Origin: Pohlia nutans
Lineage: Eukaryota; Streptophyta; Bryopsida; Bryales; Mniaceae
Assembly: GCA_022496805.1 (NCBI GenBank)
Contig: CM040102.1
Coordinates: 5,567,001-5,631,000, forward strand
Direction of reading: 5' to 3'
Length of the DNA stretch: 64,000 nt
Part shown: piece by piece, positions 13,525-25,600 of the stretch
How positions within the stretch are numbered: the stretch's first letter is position 1
Layout: each line of letters opens with the position of its first letter
Translations under genes and position numbers: made by a program
The notes under the pieces: generated by a model
Told to the model about the DNA's origin: nothing
The model's database searches: none
What the model saw: only the letters and a program-made list of their open reading frames with translations

Positions 13525-14274
13525 ATTTTCCACCGTCGAGAAATTTGAATTTTGAATGTCCAAAATACAAAGGGATTTCTAAAGATGCTCCTATCATAGA
13601 TCTCTTTTATTTTCTTCACTTTCATATTTTTACTAATTGTCAATGTAACTTTTGTCTACCTTAAATAAAAAAATTCATATTAAATTTGACAAAAATATAT
13701 TTATTTTGAATTTTTATCATGTTTACATAATAAATTTTGTAAATATTCAAAATATCTTCCAATCATGTTGAAATTTTTGTTATACCTTCATACTGCAAAT
13801 AACTATCAATGAAAAATTATAAATCACCCAATGTGGTATTTCAAGTATGCAAATTGTAGTGATTTGACTTTTACAAAATAGATGACGACATTTAGGGTTA
13901 ACCCCTAAAGGTCCTCACCTCTTTTGTAAAAGTCAAAGCACTACAATTTGCATACTTGAAATATCACATTGTATGATTTATAATTTTTCATTGATAGTCA
14001 TTAGCATTATGAAGGTATAACAAAAATTTCAACATGATTGGAAGATATTTTGAATATTTACAAAATTTATTATGTAAACAAGGGAAGAATTCAAAATAAA
14101 TATATTTTTGTCAAATTTAATATCAAAAATTATATTTAAGGTAGATAAAAGTTATATTTACAAGGAGTAAAAAACTGAAAGTGAAGAAATTAAAAGAGAC
14201 CTATGATAGGAGCATCTTTAGAAATCCCTTTGTAGTTTGGACACTCAAAATTCAAATTTCTTGACGGTGGAAAA
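13525..14274. repeat. Long inverted repeat, arms about 354 bp, 43-bp loop
   Basis: The left arm (13525-13878) and right arm (13922-14274) are reverse complements with modest divergence: outer ends TTTTCCACCGTCGAGAAATT and its complement; inner ends TTTGACTTTTACAAAA and its complement. The loop contains TTTAGGGTTAACCCCTAAAGG, two TTAA-type MITE ends facing each other across one TTAA. The simplest reading is two copies of one MITE inserted head-to-head, the left one truncated. Confidence 0.85.
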
Positions 14275-14441
14275 TCTTCAAATGAAGTCTATTCTCCAAT
14301 CCCAACGGTCAAAAGATGTATCATAACTTAACTTAAACATGTAATGAAAACACCAACTACAATAAAGTTAAAACACTTGATTTTTGGGGCGTTCGACCAA
14401 AAAACAAGCATAATATGGTTGATTGGTGCTTTAGGGGTTAA
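13898..14441 (+). mobile_element. TTAA-flanked MITE, 544 bp
   Basis: Starts TTAA-CCCCTAAAGGTCC and ends GGTGCTTTAGGGG-TTAA. It includes the right arm of the foldback at 13525-14274. No transposase; classed with the TTAA/CCCC family because of its ends. Confidence 0.8.
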
Positions 14442-14534
14442 TGACTAAACTAATTGTGTATGAGTTTGAAGACCACCAAACTCTTACACACCTAATAATG
14501 AAAGGCCACTAAGCTCTTCTACATCTTTGAACTA

Positions 14535-15459
14535 TTAACCCCTAAAGGACCAGGAGAACACATTGTGTCCACGAACAATTTCATTACTTTAATAACTTGT
14601 TTGCATTTCATAATTTTGACTCAATGTTAACTAAAGAATTGAAAATGTTCGTTTCAAGAACACAAAAATCCTTCAAGATTTGCAATTACGTTGATTGATT
14701 CATCGGGAAAAAACTAAAACGTCAATGTAGGTGAACTTGGGACATAGTAGTTAGGGCGGTTGATGACTTGAAGGGCGTTTTCACACTTGGACGTCACATT
14801 CGTAAAAAAGAAAAGTGTACAATATGTAAAATATTTGCCATTACTGCATCATTAACACTATAAAATAATTACGGAAAATGTTTAAATATATTTTAAATGG
14901 AATCTTTTCAAAATAATTGGAATCTTTTCTACATATTTTATAATATTTTGGAATATTTTGGAATATTCCATATATATATTTGAATTCTTTTAAACATTTT
15001 TTCAATGTAAAAATTAATAACGATCACAAACACCAGTTCAACGAGTCACCGACAAGTCACTTCACCCAAACATGAATCTTTGAGAATGAATCATTGTTGT
15101 TGTATTTGGTTTTAGAACACCATTTTTTGTGGGCACTTAGATATAGTACATCTTTGTATGCTCCTAAACTTTCAAACGCTAATCATGGTTTTTAAATTTA
15201 TAAGAAAGCTTGCAATGAATGACCTGTTGGTTTTGTTCAAAATTTTCATAAATCAACTTATGATCAAACCTTATAATCATGTAATATATACGGTAGATTG
15301 TTCTGAAAATTGATGTACAGTCTCATGACTAAGTCCTCTTTGAGTTTCAACGGTGAAGTTTTCTACATTAATACCAATCAAGAGATACAATTGCCTTTTT
15401 GAAAGCATCTCAAGAAAGTGATAAAATTTTAGGAATGAACATGGTCCTTTAGGGGTTAA
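14535..15459 (+). mobile_element. TTAA-flanked MITE, 925 bp
   Basis: Begins TTAA-CCCCTAAAGGACCAGG and ends CATGGTCCTTTAGGGG-TTAA; the terminal inverted repeat is about 15 bp. It is the longest TTAA-type copy here. The interior has no long frame and no transposase motif, so it is non-autonomous. Confidence 0.75.
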
Positions 15460-15843
15460 GAGTGAACAAATAAGAGTATACTAAAGCAAAAGACATGGAA
15501 TCTTGTTCAAACACAACTTCTCTTTTAAGATAACTCTACCTTCCCCATTTAATGTAAAATCTAGAGACATTCATAATTAGCATGTCAACATGGAGCATAT
15601 ATCACATTGATAAGAAATGCATTACTAAGCTCCACATGTCCGAAAACGTCATGCAACAATTTATATGCCACACATCTGACATCTTTGATAAGATCAAAAA
15701 TTTGGCTGCTGAACTGAGCCGTCATCCTTTGTTGCCATCCGCAATTTGACTTTCTTTTGTATCCTCTAGCTTGTATCTTCTTTATGCACTAGAGTAATTG
15801 ATTTTTGCACTAGATTGATTAAGCTCTTTACACTCACTACTAC

Positions 15844-16130
15844 ATTAGGGGAAATCTGGGGTCCCAAAGGGGCCTTTTGTTTTGGCACGTGCTGAAAATT
15901 TGAGGGAAAATTGTGTGCTTTATACGGAGGCACCATTGGTGCCACCGTGGTGCCGACAGTGTAGTTCTGTGGGTCGAGCCAATCGACGCTGCTAGCACTG
16001 CGGCTTCGGACACTGTCAGCGGGCAGCGATCTTCACCAATGGTTTTACAAGGAGAGGGGTGTTTGGGCAACCAGTTTACCTAAGACTGGTTGTCTTACAG
16101 GGCCCCTTTGGGACCCCAGATTTCTGCTAA
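15844..16130. mobile_element. MITE with GAAATCTGGGGTCCCAAAGG ends
   Basis: A near-perfect terminal inverted repeat of about 25 bp (GAAATCTGGGGTCCCAAAGG plus GGCC) at 15851 and in complement ending at 16124. The inversion may extend a few bases out to ATTAG...CTAAT. The interior is locally GC-richer. No superfamily assigned. The stretch 15460-15843 has nothing recognisable. Confidence 0.75.
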
Positions 16131-16363
16131 TGCTTGCTTGAATCACTAGATTTGAGCTTTTCTTGTTGTTGAAATTGCGTAGTTCCCGCACAATGTAAAC
16201 ACAATCATTTATAAATGCGAAGTGAGTAGTGATAATTGGATTGTACTCGAGTGGCATGAAGTCTTTCGATATTGCAAGGAATTTAGGTACGCCTTGCTTC
16301 ATGATTTCAACATTTCCCACCAAATGGAAGATCTCTGACTAGGACAACTCAAAGTGCAGGACA

Positions 16364-16939
16364 TTAACCCCTAACTGCCCAAGCAGGCGTTTTTGGCCTG
16401 ATGTACACATTTCATCCGTTTTTTCTCATCTGTCATGCACTTTTTGTGGTGTGATTTTTTTACTGAATTTTTTATGGGAAATTAGCTTCATGTATGTTTG
16501 ATCCGATCGAAAAGGAAATAATTTTTGAAAAAATTATGCCTCATTTTGTGTTGTAGTGTTTCACTGAAAATCTTGAAGATTTTGGTCTAAAAGTGTTCTT
16601 GAAATTTTTTTTATTAAAATCAAGCATCCAAAAAATCTCCAAAAATCACTACACCTAAAGAACTACATTATAACCCATCACAACAAATTTCATGCACAAA
16701 TTGTCAATATCTTATTCGTAATTGAATTACAAAATAATTTTTTATTTTATGTTTCAAAATTTATAAAAAAAGATTAGTGATAGCAGTCATAGGTCTAACC
16801 GTACAAATAGAATCTAAAATTAAAAATGTATAACTTTTATTCATACATCAAGTTCTAAATATTCATATTAATTACATTTTATAATGCATCTTTGCAAAAC
16901 TGCCTAAACTGGACATATGTAAGGACGTTTAGGGATTAA
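16364..16939 (+). mobile_element. TTAA-flanked MITE, family A, 576 bp, complete
   Basis: TTAA-CCCCTAACTGCCC at the left and GGACGTTTAGGGA-TTAA at the right. Interior blocks (ATGTACACA, TGCACTTTTTG, AAAGTGTTCTTGAAA, TAAAAATGTATAACTTTTAT) are shared with 45348-45921, with the degraded copies near 7790 and 44640, and with the fragment at 17705. No coding capacity. Confidence 0.85.
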
Positions 16940-17704
16940 CCTCGCAAATTATTAGACCACGTGCTGCAAAACTTGGCCTATAACATCAATCAAGATCGAC
17001 GCCAAACTCTTGCAACTCTTGGTGCAAACTATTGCAACTCTTGGCACAAACCTCACAAAAGGTATAGAATACAATGTTTGGCATCTACCTTTAAATCTAA
17101 ACAAACATTTGTGATGGTCTGAGTTTTGTTAAAAATGTGTATGCACTTTGGGCAGGTTTTATTTTTATGCACAAATAATCCTCGTAAGATCACACTCATG
17201 AAAGATGGTGCTCTTATTCATCGAAGTAAGTTGTTAGAGAATTAGAGACTAGCTCATGGCATGAAAAATTTGATTTGAGCTCCAAATTCATCTGTTCTAA
17301 ATCTCATTGAAAACCTGTAGGAAATGCATAAAGATTTCCTTTGTCAACACAACATAGAAAAGAATAAGCAAAAAAAATGATTCAAAGCATTCAAGAAATA
17401 TCCTTAGAGCAGTTGAAACGGCTCATTCAAGTATGCCCAATCGCATGAAAGCAATGGTTTCAACAAGGGGTGGAAGTACTAGGTGGTAAAGAGTATAAGA
17501 AAAATACAAATACTTGTATAGTTTTGAAGTTTATTTCTATATATTTTTTATGATGTTGAAATACACTTCACTAGCATTCCAATAAAGCTTGAAATTCCAA
17601 AATCCATTCATTTTTGAGCAAGTTATTACATTCTAAAGTTAGTCAACTTTTTTGACGCACTACCTTCCAATTAGAATTGGTAAGCAATTCAAACCTGGCT
17701 GTAC
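16940..17704. other. Gene-free stretch
   Basis: Contains a small direct repeat near 17010-17060 (CTCTTGG(T/C)GCAAAC(T/C)-type) and otherwise no recognisable element. Confidence 0.4.
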
Positions 17705-17802
17705 AGCTTTTATTCATAGATGAAGTTCAAAATATATGCATTTTATAATGCATTTTTGTAATTCTTCATATCTGGAAAAGGCCGTTGGCATTTAGGGGTT
17801 AA
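17705..17802 (+). mobile_element. Right-end fragment of family A MITE
   Basis: About 100 bp matching the right end of 16364-16939 (CTTTTATTCATA, ATTTTATAATGCAT) and ending GGCATTTAGGGG-TTAA. The left portion is missing. Confidence 0.65.
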
Positions 17803-19174
17803 ATACATCCTTTTCCAATTGAATACAACTTTCAGCTGTGAATGGCACCTATTCAAAAATACCCATAATAACTTGATTGAGCTTTAAGGTATTGGATTTG
17901 TTTTGATGTGCAATTAGAATATAGTGTATTATGGATTAGAATATTTAGAATTTAGAATCATTGTATTAGCATGAAAAAATTGGCATTATGTATGTGGAAA
18001 TTGAATTTTATTTGATACCACAGACATTTTCATTTGATCTTATGAATAACGTTCCTAAGCCCTTGCTGGACCACACCCTTTATATTGTAGCAACATTATA
18101 GAGAAACTATTAACAAAATAGTCCAACTCTCCAACCCTCTTCCCTTGGACCAATTGAAGTTAGAGAAAATTCTCTGCAATTCCTCCAATTTCCTAACACA
18201 TGTTGATGTTCAGGTGTGATCCCCAACTGCTTAAGAACTTTATGTTTGTAAATAACATGTGACATCCTTTCTCAAAAATGTTGTTATATTTTCCTAAATC
18301 TTCCCTCATATCCCCCAAAATTACACTATCATCAAACATAATTACAAAAAAGTACAAGGATTAAAATCTGAACAAATTATAGAGTATGGATAGCCATAAA
18401 AAATAAGAAAAAAAGCTTAACGTATATAGTGTAAGGTATATGTACCCAAAAGAGCGCAAGACAATTTTGGAACGTTCCAAATCGTTAAAAGTACAGCTTA
18501 GGTTTAATTCTTTAATGTAGGATTTTGAACTGCAGATTCTGCACTCGTCACAATGAATTATTTCTATTTCCTTTCAACAAATGTTTCATGCCACTCTGCA
18601 CCCTGAATGCGTTGTTCAGACTCAACAATTTGTATACCAAAACCTTGTCAAGGGTATTTCTAAACCATTTGTTCAAAGTGCTACAATCAATTAGAACAAG
18701 TCTGCACAGGAATGATGAGACTTGCTTGTCAATGTCCTGCCCACCTTCTCTTACGACCACCTAAACTCCTCTCCATGCTCATAGCTCCCGTTCCGTGTAC
18801 GTCATCCTAAAAAATATAATTGGTCAATTCATAATGTCAGTACAAATGACAGTAGAACCTCGAGGCTCTGTCCCAAGCTTCTTTATATTTGTTGTGAATA
18901 TTGAATCTAGTTCAAAATCAAGTTTCTAAAGTTGAAGTAATATAAATGTGTACATAATATATACTACTACCAGTATAAGATATTATATATTCTAATAGAA
19001 TAGTACATTTCTTGCAACATTGAAATTTTCTTAACTTAGTTAGCATCGTGTAAAAAGGAGTATTTTGGATCATTCGTAAGTAAGCAGTGTGAAAAGGGTG
19101 TTTAATAGGAAGTGGACTCTGCAAGAGTGGAAGTCATTGGCTAATCTCTGAGCCAACAAAGCATGATGAACAGA
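17803..19174. other. Gene-free stretch 3' of the TTC27-like gene
   Basis: No coding sequence recognised. Open frames at 18525-18764 on both strands resemble nothing known. Confidence 0.4.
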
Positions 19175-19411
19175 TTAACCCCTAAGCATCTGAAACGCCC
19201 AATATGGCCAACTTTGCAACGGTGACATTTCCTCATTTTACATCGGTTTTCTGATTGCAATACATCATTTTAAAGCTCGTGTTCTATGCTACAAGATCAA
19301 CAGTGTCAATCGTGTCAAACTGAATTCATTTCCACACAAACAGATGATTCCCAGCAGGGGGTCCAATTTTCCTACACTACAGAAAATATAAGGGGGACGG
19401 TTAGGGGTTAA
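19175..19411 (+). mobile_element. TTAA-flanked MITE, family B, 237 bp
   Basis: TTAA-CCCCTAAGCATC at the left, CGGTTAGGGG-TTAA at the right. The interior is closely shared with the copy at 25530-25767 (CTTTGCAACGGTGACATTT, GATTGCAATACATCATTTTA, CTACAGAAAAT). It lies about 240 bp beyond the stop codon of the TTC27-like gene. Confidence 0.85.
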
Positions 19412-19647
19412 GAAGGAAGCAAGAACCTCAAATGAATTGTGACACATGCAGATATTATGAACGGTAAGTGAAGGTGATGGCGCTTACAGAGTTGACGAGG
19501 AAGGTCAGCCAGGTGATGGGGATGGAGCTCAGATGACCTCTTCAACGATGCAAGGGCTGCCAGGATTGTTGCAGATAATTCAATACAAAAGTCTGATAAG
19601 ACTCAGGAAAGAGCTGATATAGTGGGACAGTCAGAAGAGTAACAAAG

Positions 19648-22600
19648 TTATGCCGTCTGCTGCTTCTCCAAGAGATTGGTCTTGATTGCATTTGCTTGTT
19701 GTAAGCAAGTCTCCATCCTCTTGTATTCATCAGACGCAGAAAATTGCTGACCCTGTCGTCCCAAGACACAAGAGTGAGAAAGTGATTCAAGATCTTCAGC
19801 AAAAACAAATGGCGCTGTGCAACACAATTTTCTCATACAAGAAGAGGATTCACCCTTAACCTCTAAAGGACCAAGGATTCATGGTTTTAAAATGACAAAT
19901 TTAAACGATCATATCCTCAAAATTATAATTTGAATGGGACCAAATTTTATATCACTGGAATTAGTGAAGAATATTACATATGTTGAATTAAAAAAATAAA
20001 AATAAAAATAACGGAAAAGAATTTACTTAAAACCTACTTAAAATCACTGAAAAAACAGGCGCCACCTGGTGGCCTTATGGTTCTTTAGGGGTTAATGTGT
20101 GTAGAAACAAGACAAACATGTCAAACAGCACTCGGAACTAAGGTTACCTGCTTGAGAGTATTGCGTAGGTGCATGATTGCAGCTGAGACCTCCTTCACAC
20201 TACCACTCTTCTGAGAAGTTTCGATATATGCCTCACAAAGTTGAAGAGAAGCTGAAGCAAAGCTCGCGAACTTCTCCGGGTTTTGTTGCCAGCTAGTACT
20301 CTGTCACATAATAATGCATCGTACAGATCATTATACAAATTCATCTGCTAATTATAACATACAATGGCTCAATAAACAGAGGGTAGAAGCTGGTACTCAG
20401 TGGCTTACTTTGGAAACATACTCAATAGGCTTAGATGGCTACAGTACAATAATAGCTTTCTGTTCAAATATACACAACTGATCACCTGAAAGGCTCTAAC
20501 TTGCTTCAGAGCTGCCTCTGTGCACATCAGTAAGTCCCCGTTGGCACGATGCCACCTTGCTTTTAGACCCCAGACCTCACCTCCACTCACTTTAGATTGA
20601 ACCACCTGAAGCAACAAGAATAACGATACTTTAAGCAAACAAAGAAAAACCATTTGAAGTCAGAACACTATTTGCAAACTACTCATACATGAAAAAATGC
20701 CCTCACATAAATTAATCTAGGAGTGATGTAGTAAGAGACAAAATAATCAATTAAAAGTCCTGAGAAAATACGGATTAGAAACAGATTCAGCCGGTTACCT
20801 GATTTAAGAGTTTGCCAGTCATCTCGAATAATGTAAGCGCCTCTCTGGTAGACCTGATCTGTTCAGCTGTTTCATCAAGTTTTGCCTCATTCTGTTTTAT
20901 ATCTAACTCCGCAACCTTCATTTGGTCAATTGTAGAAACACCATCCTGCTCATGCGATTCCAAACGAGCAGAATCTGTTGGAGTTGTTGGCGAGCTCTTC
21001 AATCTTTCTACTTCTTCTACTATTTTTGTGAGCGTAATCAGATCCGTACGCTTCCCCTCGGAAAGCTCCAGCACTTTATTTAGTGCCTGTACTGCCTGTA
21101 GAAAGATGAGCAGGGTCAATGAGAAAAAGCTTTCAATTTAAAATAAAAATAAAATCTCGGACTGAACAAAAATTAAGCAGACCCTGCGCCAGTTGATATA
21201 ACTTGCTAATAGAGCCTCTCCTTCCTGAATAATATGACGCAAAGAAGCTTGCTGGTGTTTCTACAATCCCGGTCAATGCTAATTGCAGAACTTGAATTAT
21301 GTGCATTAGAGTTCTGTAAACGCATACAAACTCGATTCACCAAATCCTTACCTGGCCAAAATTCAAAACATCTACCGAAACTTGGGCAAAATTCTCCCAC
21401 ATCTGCCAGCTGTTCCGTCTGTTTCAACCAGCATCCCAACATTCCGTTAATGCCAAGGCAATGGCAATTAAAAACAATGCCCAAAATATGAAATGTCACA
21501 ACAAACATGTGACAGATTGCATCAACATACAAGAAACAAATGAATTCAGAACTGAGAGGATACTACATACTTATACTTAAGAGCCTCTCGAAAGGCAACA
21601 AATGCCTCTTTGCTTCTATTCCGGACCATATTCCTGCACGGAATGAAAAAGAAATGCCTCGTCATTGAGGAAATTATACAGTAGGCTGGCAAACATCAAT
21701 GCGAACAAAATATAACACTAATAAATCACAGAAAACATATACAACAACCTGAAGGAACATATTTTCAAAGGGAGAAAATGAAAAGAAAAGAGAATTGTTA
21801 TTACAAGGCAGCCAAATTGTTCCATGACTCTCCATTGTCTGGATCTAGCTGTACAGACCGAGTGAACGCATTGATTGCCGTATCCACGTCATGTGCCTGA
21901 AGTACATGCGAAAGTCGACACAATCAAAACATCGGTAACCATAAAAGAGAACGGTGAGAAGAAAAAATAAGCAATTAACAAACTTCCAGGGAGCAGGAAA
22001 GTACACAGAATTGGTTGCTAAGTTGAGTAGTGCAATTAAAAAGTTCCCACAATGGTAAAAGTATTTTTAATTTGTCCAATAATCATGTGGGAAGGGAAAT
22101 GTTAATTTCAGAGAAATTGAAATATAATATATATTTTTAGACTTACTTTTACAGCAGCAGACCCAAGGGCAAACCAACCATCTGGATGGAGAGGATTTAA
22201 ATTCAGAGCTAATTTCCTGCAACAAGGACAGAAGTATACAGTAAGAACACACAATGCAACCTTTACATAAAGGAAGCAGGATGCAACAGTATTTGAGCAG
22301 TCAGCCATCAAATGATGTGCAGAATAAAAACCCTGTTGATGTCATCTGGGCTTACGGAATTTGCCAGGTATGTTCACACAAGCAGGATGAATGACCCCGA
22401 TAATAGTTTTCAAATAGCAACAGTCAGTAAACAACCCCAAATAGATGAGTAATAGCAAAACCTATAAGCCCAGTGAGTCGCTCAAGTATTCCTTTCATAC
22501 AAACAAGTTGCTCCAAAGAGAAAACATGAGATTACCAGTGTTCCATAGACTTCGCGTAATCTTTTCTGGAATAAGCTGTACGACCAAGCGAGCGCTGGAG

Positions 22601-25600
22601 ATAACGAAACACGATACTCGTCAGTTCTCAGTGCCAATGCAAGCTCTGTATACCTAACTACATATGTAGGCTCCTCTGTGTTCGATAAAAGACAAAGCAA
22701 ACACCATCTGAAGGCTGTAATACCAAATTTTGATGATAAAAAAACCCGTCCTAATGGGTCCAAGATGACCAGAAATAAATGAGTTCTACTGTATAACTGC
22801 AAACCACCTCAAAGTTTGAAGAGCTTGATACCTGAGCCCGTGCGTAGTGCTGGTTAGACACCGCCCAAGCTTTTCTGTAACAATCATCTGAGAGAGTTAC
22901 ATCCCCCAGCGAACACCTACAGTTGAACCAAACTCATAAGCAAACACTATATAAATGTCAACACTGTTGGTAAACTTGATCAAAGGACCCTTCTCCTTCA
23001 TTCTGGCATAGCAACATTTGAAGTAGATCGCTATGAAAGATCACATATTATCGGAAATGGCAGGTATGCAACTTCTTTCAAGACAATTGACTGCATAATA
23101 ATATTATTCTACGACCAGAGAAGTGTCCAAAAACTAAACAGCGCAGGTCCTCACCAAAGGCGGGGGTCGTTTGGATGTGATTTTAGACGCTGGTTTATTA
23201 AATCGGCAGCGGCTGCTTTCTTCCCTAACAGGCTGCACAGTAACCAGGCCATCAGTGGGCCTTAATTCAATTTTAGCATCATAGGTCCCAATAAAAAATA
23301 AGTCATAGATTCTGATTCAACTGATAGAAACATACGTGTAGCAGTCAATAAGGTTGTTCCAAAGCTCAAGCTCCTCAAACACTCGCATGGCTTCTCCTAC
23401 AAGGCCAAAACTGACCATCAACTCCGCTTGCTCTCTGCCATTTCCCACAAGTCATCCCATTCAGGGTTCCTTGACCTTACCATTCAAAACAATGAGTGAT
23501 TCAACTGCATTTCAAATCCGACCGTGAATCACCTCCCAGAAAGTCCAGCCATGTAAACTCAATTGCAAATATGCTGACTATTCAACCTCAGTAAGACCGG
23601 TTACAACCAATCTCTGACACGTACGCACTGAACTAATTCATCTTAATACTACATCACATCATATGAACCGAAATAAAAACAACTTTTTAACGTGCATTGT
23701 GTGTTTGTGGGTTTGAGAAATTACTTCAAAAAGGTTGGCATCATAGGGAATGCGACAGAAAAAACATGGCACATTCTGAAAGCTATTTTGGTAGTACCCC
23801 TTCTAAGCTCCTCTGCCTGCACAACAATTAGGAACACAGAAAAAATATGAGGCCTAGTCTGCATGCGCCAAAAGAAACGTGAGGAACCCACAGAAGTGAA
23901 CATTGCAAGCAACAATATACCAAACAAAAAATAAATTCATGCAACACCTCTCAGCGTTTCTGAGACCCCCAAAAAGTCCTATATAAACATAAGCAAAACT
24001 TGACCCTATGCTCTAATCTTCAATAATCTCATTAACAGTAAATTTGCTAAAAAAATACGGTGCTTGATATATAATAATGATAAACTCAAACAAACCGGGA
24101 GGCAAGAACCAAATACCAGCTCCTCCATCATCGCGTATGCACGCTCCTTTGTTCTTGAACGAAGGCGTTCCCATCTAACTCGCAGTAACTCGCAAAAAGC
24201 TCTGACCTACAGAAATCCACCATGCCATTGAATTCAAATGACCACTAAACTATAGATATAAATACAATGGAATTAAAATTTTCACAAATATGAACACAAA
24301 CGCTATAGCATGTTGCTTGGTCAGAAAATTTTCCGCACCATAGGATCTGATTGTCGTTGAGCGTGTACTGCCTCAATATATGGTGCCATCTGCCATGCTG
24401 GATCCACAAGGTTTAGTGAATTTGCAAAACAATATTACACGCAGAGTCCATGCTTGAAAGAACGAATTTGTATTCAGGAATGTGACTGCTAAGACTATAA
24501 CCCTGCTGCCTACACCACATGATTACCAATCATAAAACAACAATGATATCCTATTTGCTAATCATTCCTGGAGTGTCAGAATCTGAGAAAAAGTCGGTAG
24601 ACATAAATCAGAGATGGATGCGAGAATGAGGATTCTACAGAGCCTATTGATCTCTGATTTGATTGTCAATCAGAATTAGAGTCACACAGCATAGCACTGG
24701 ACATAAACTATTTCCAATTCAGCTCATGAAGTGGTGCTGCATGGACATTGCAAGAGAAGGGGAGCATCTGACTTACTGCGAAGTTCATCGTCTGGATTAC
24801 TTCTTTGCACGTCAAGGCACTTGGCAAGAACGACGGCCTGTTCAATAGTGCTCAATACTTTCAAGCTTCCTTCACTGGATTCTTCAGTCTTAAGGACAAC
24901 GTCTCCCTCTTCCACCAACTTTGGAGCTAACAGAATCTCACTGCCATTGTTCTTAGATTGCGTGTCTACAGAAGATGTTTTTCTCCAGGCATCAAGTTCT
25001 GCTCCAGCTGTTGAATTAGATGTTGCAAGCAAAACCATTTGCGCCTTTGCATCAGCCTGTATTACATCAATCATGCTTTATCAGCGCATACTAAAATGAG
25101 TGGACATGCATGTGTACTGAGGGTCACAACGGCACATACAATGAACAATATTTCTAAAAATCATCCACGAAATGCTTTCAATGTTTCAGTGTACAACCTC
25201 ATGGATGATGAAGCTACCTGATAAATGGTGCGAAAACCAAGAGCACCAGTGACAGAAAGCTCCAGACCACAAGTTTTCTCTGCACGCTCAAAACATACAC
25301 TGCAGGAAGGTAGCGAGCACTGAGTGTAGATTCAAATGAACATATCCGCAGACAAGTTGCGGCAACAATGAGACCGAAACACACAAATATGTTTAGCTTG
25401 GTACCTCACTCTAAATCCCTACTAGTATCCACGCACAGCATATGGAAATAACGTTGTTTAAACATTGTTTTAATGCAAAGGACAACGTTGATACATATGA
25501 TATCATTTGGGTGTCTTTTCGAAACGTTTTTAACCCCTAAGCGTCTAAAACGCCCAATACGGCTATCTGCATCACTGGACTTTGCAACGGTGACATTTTC

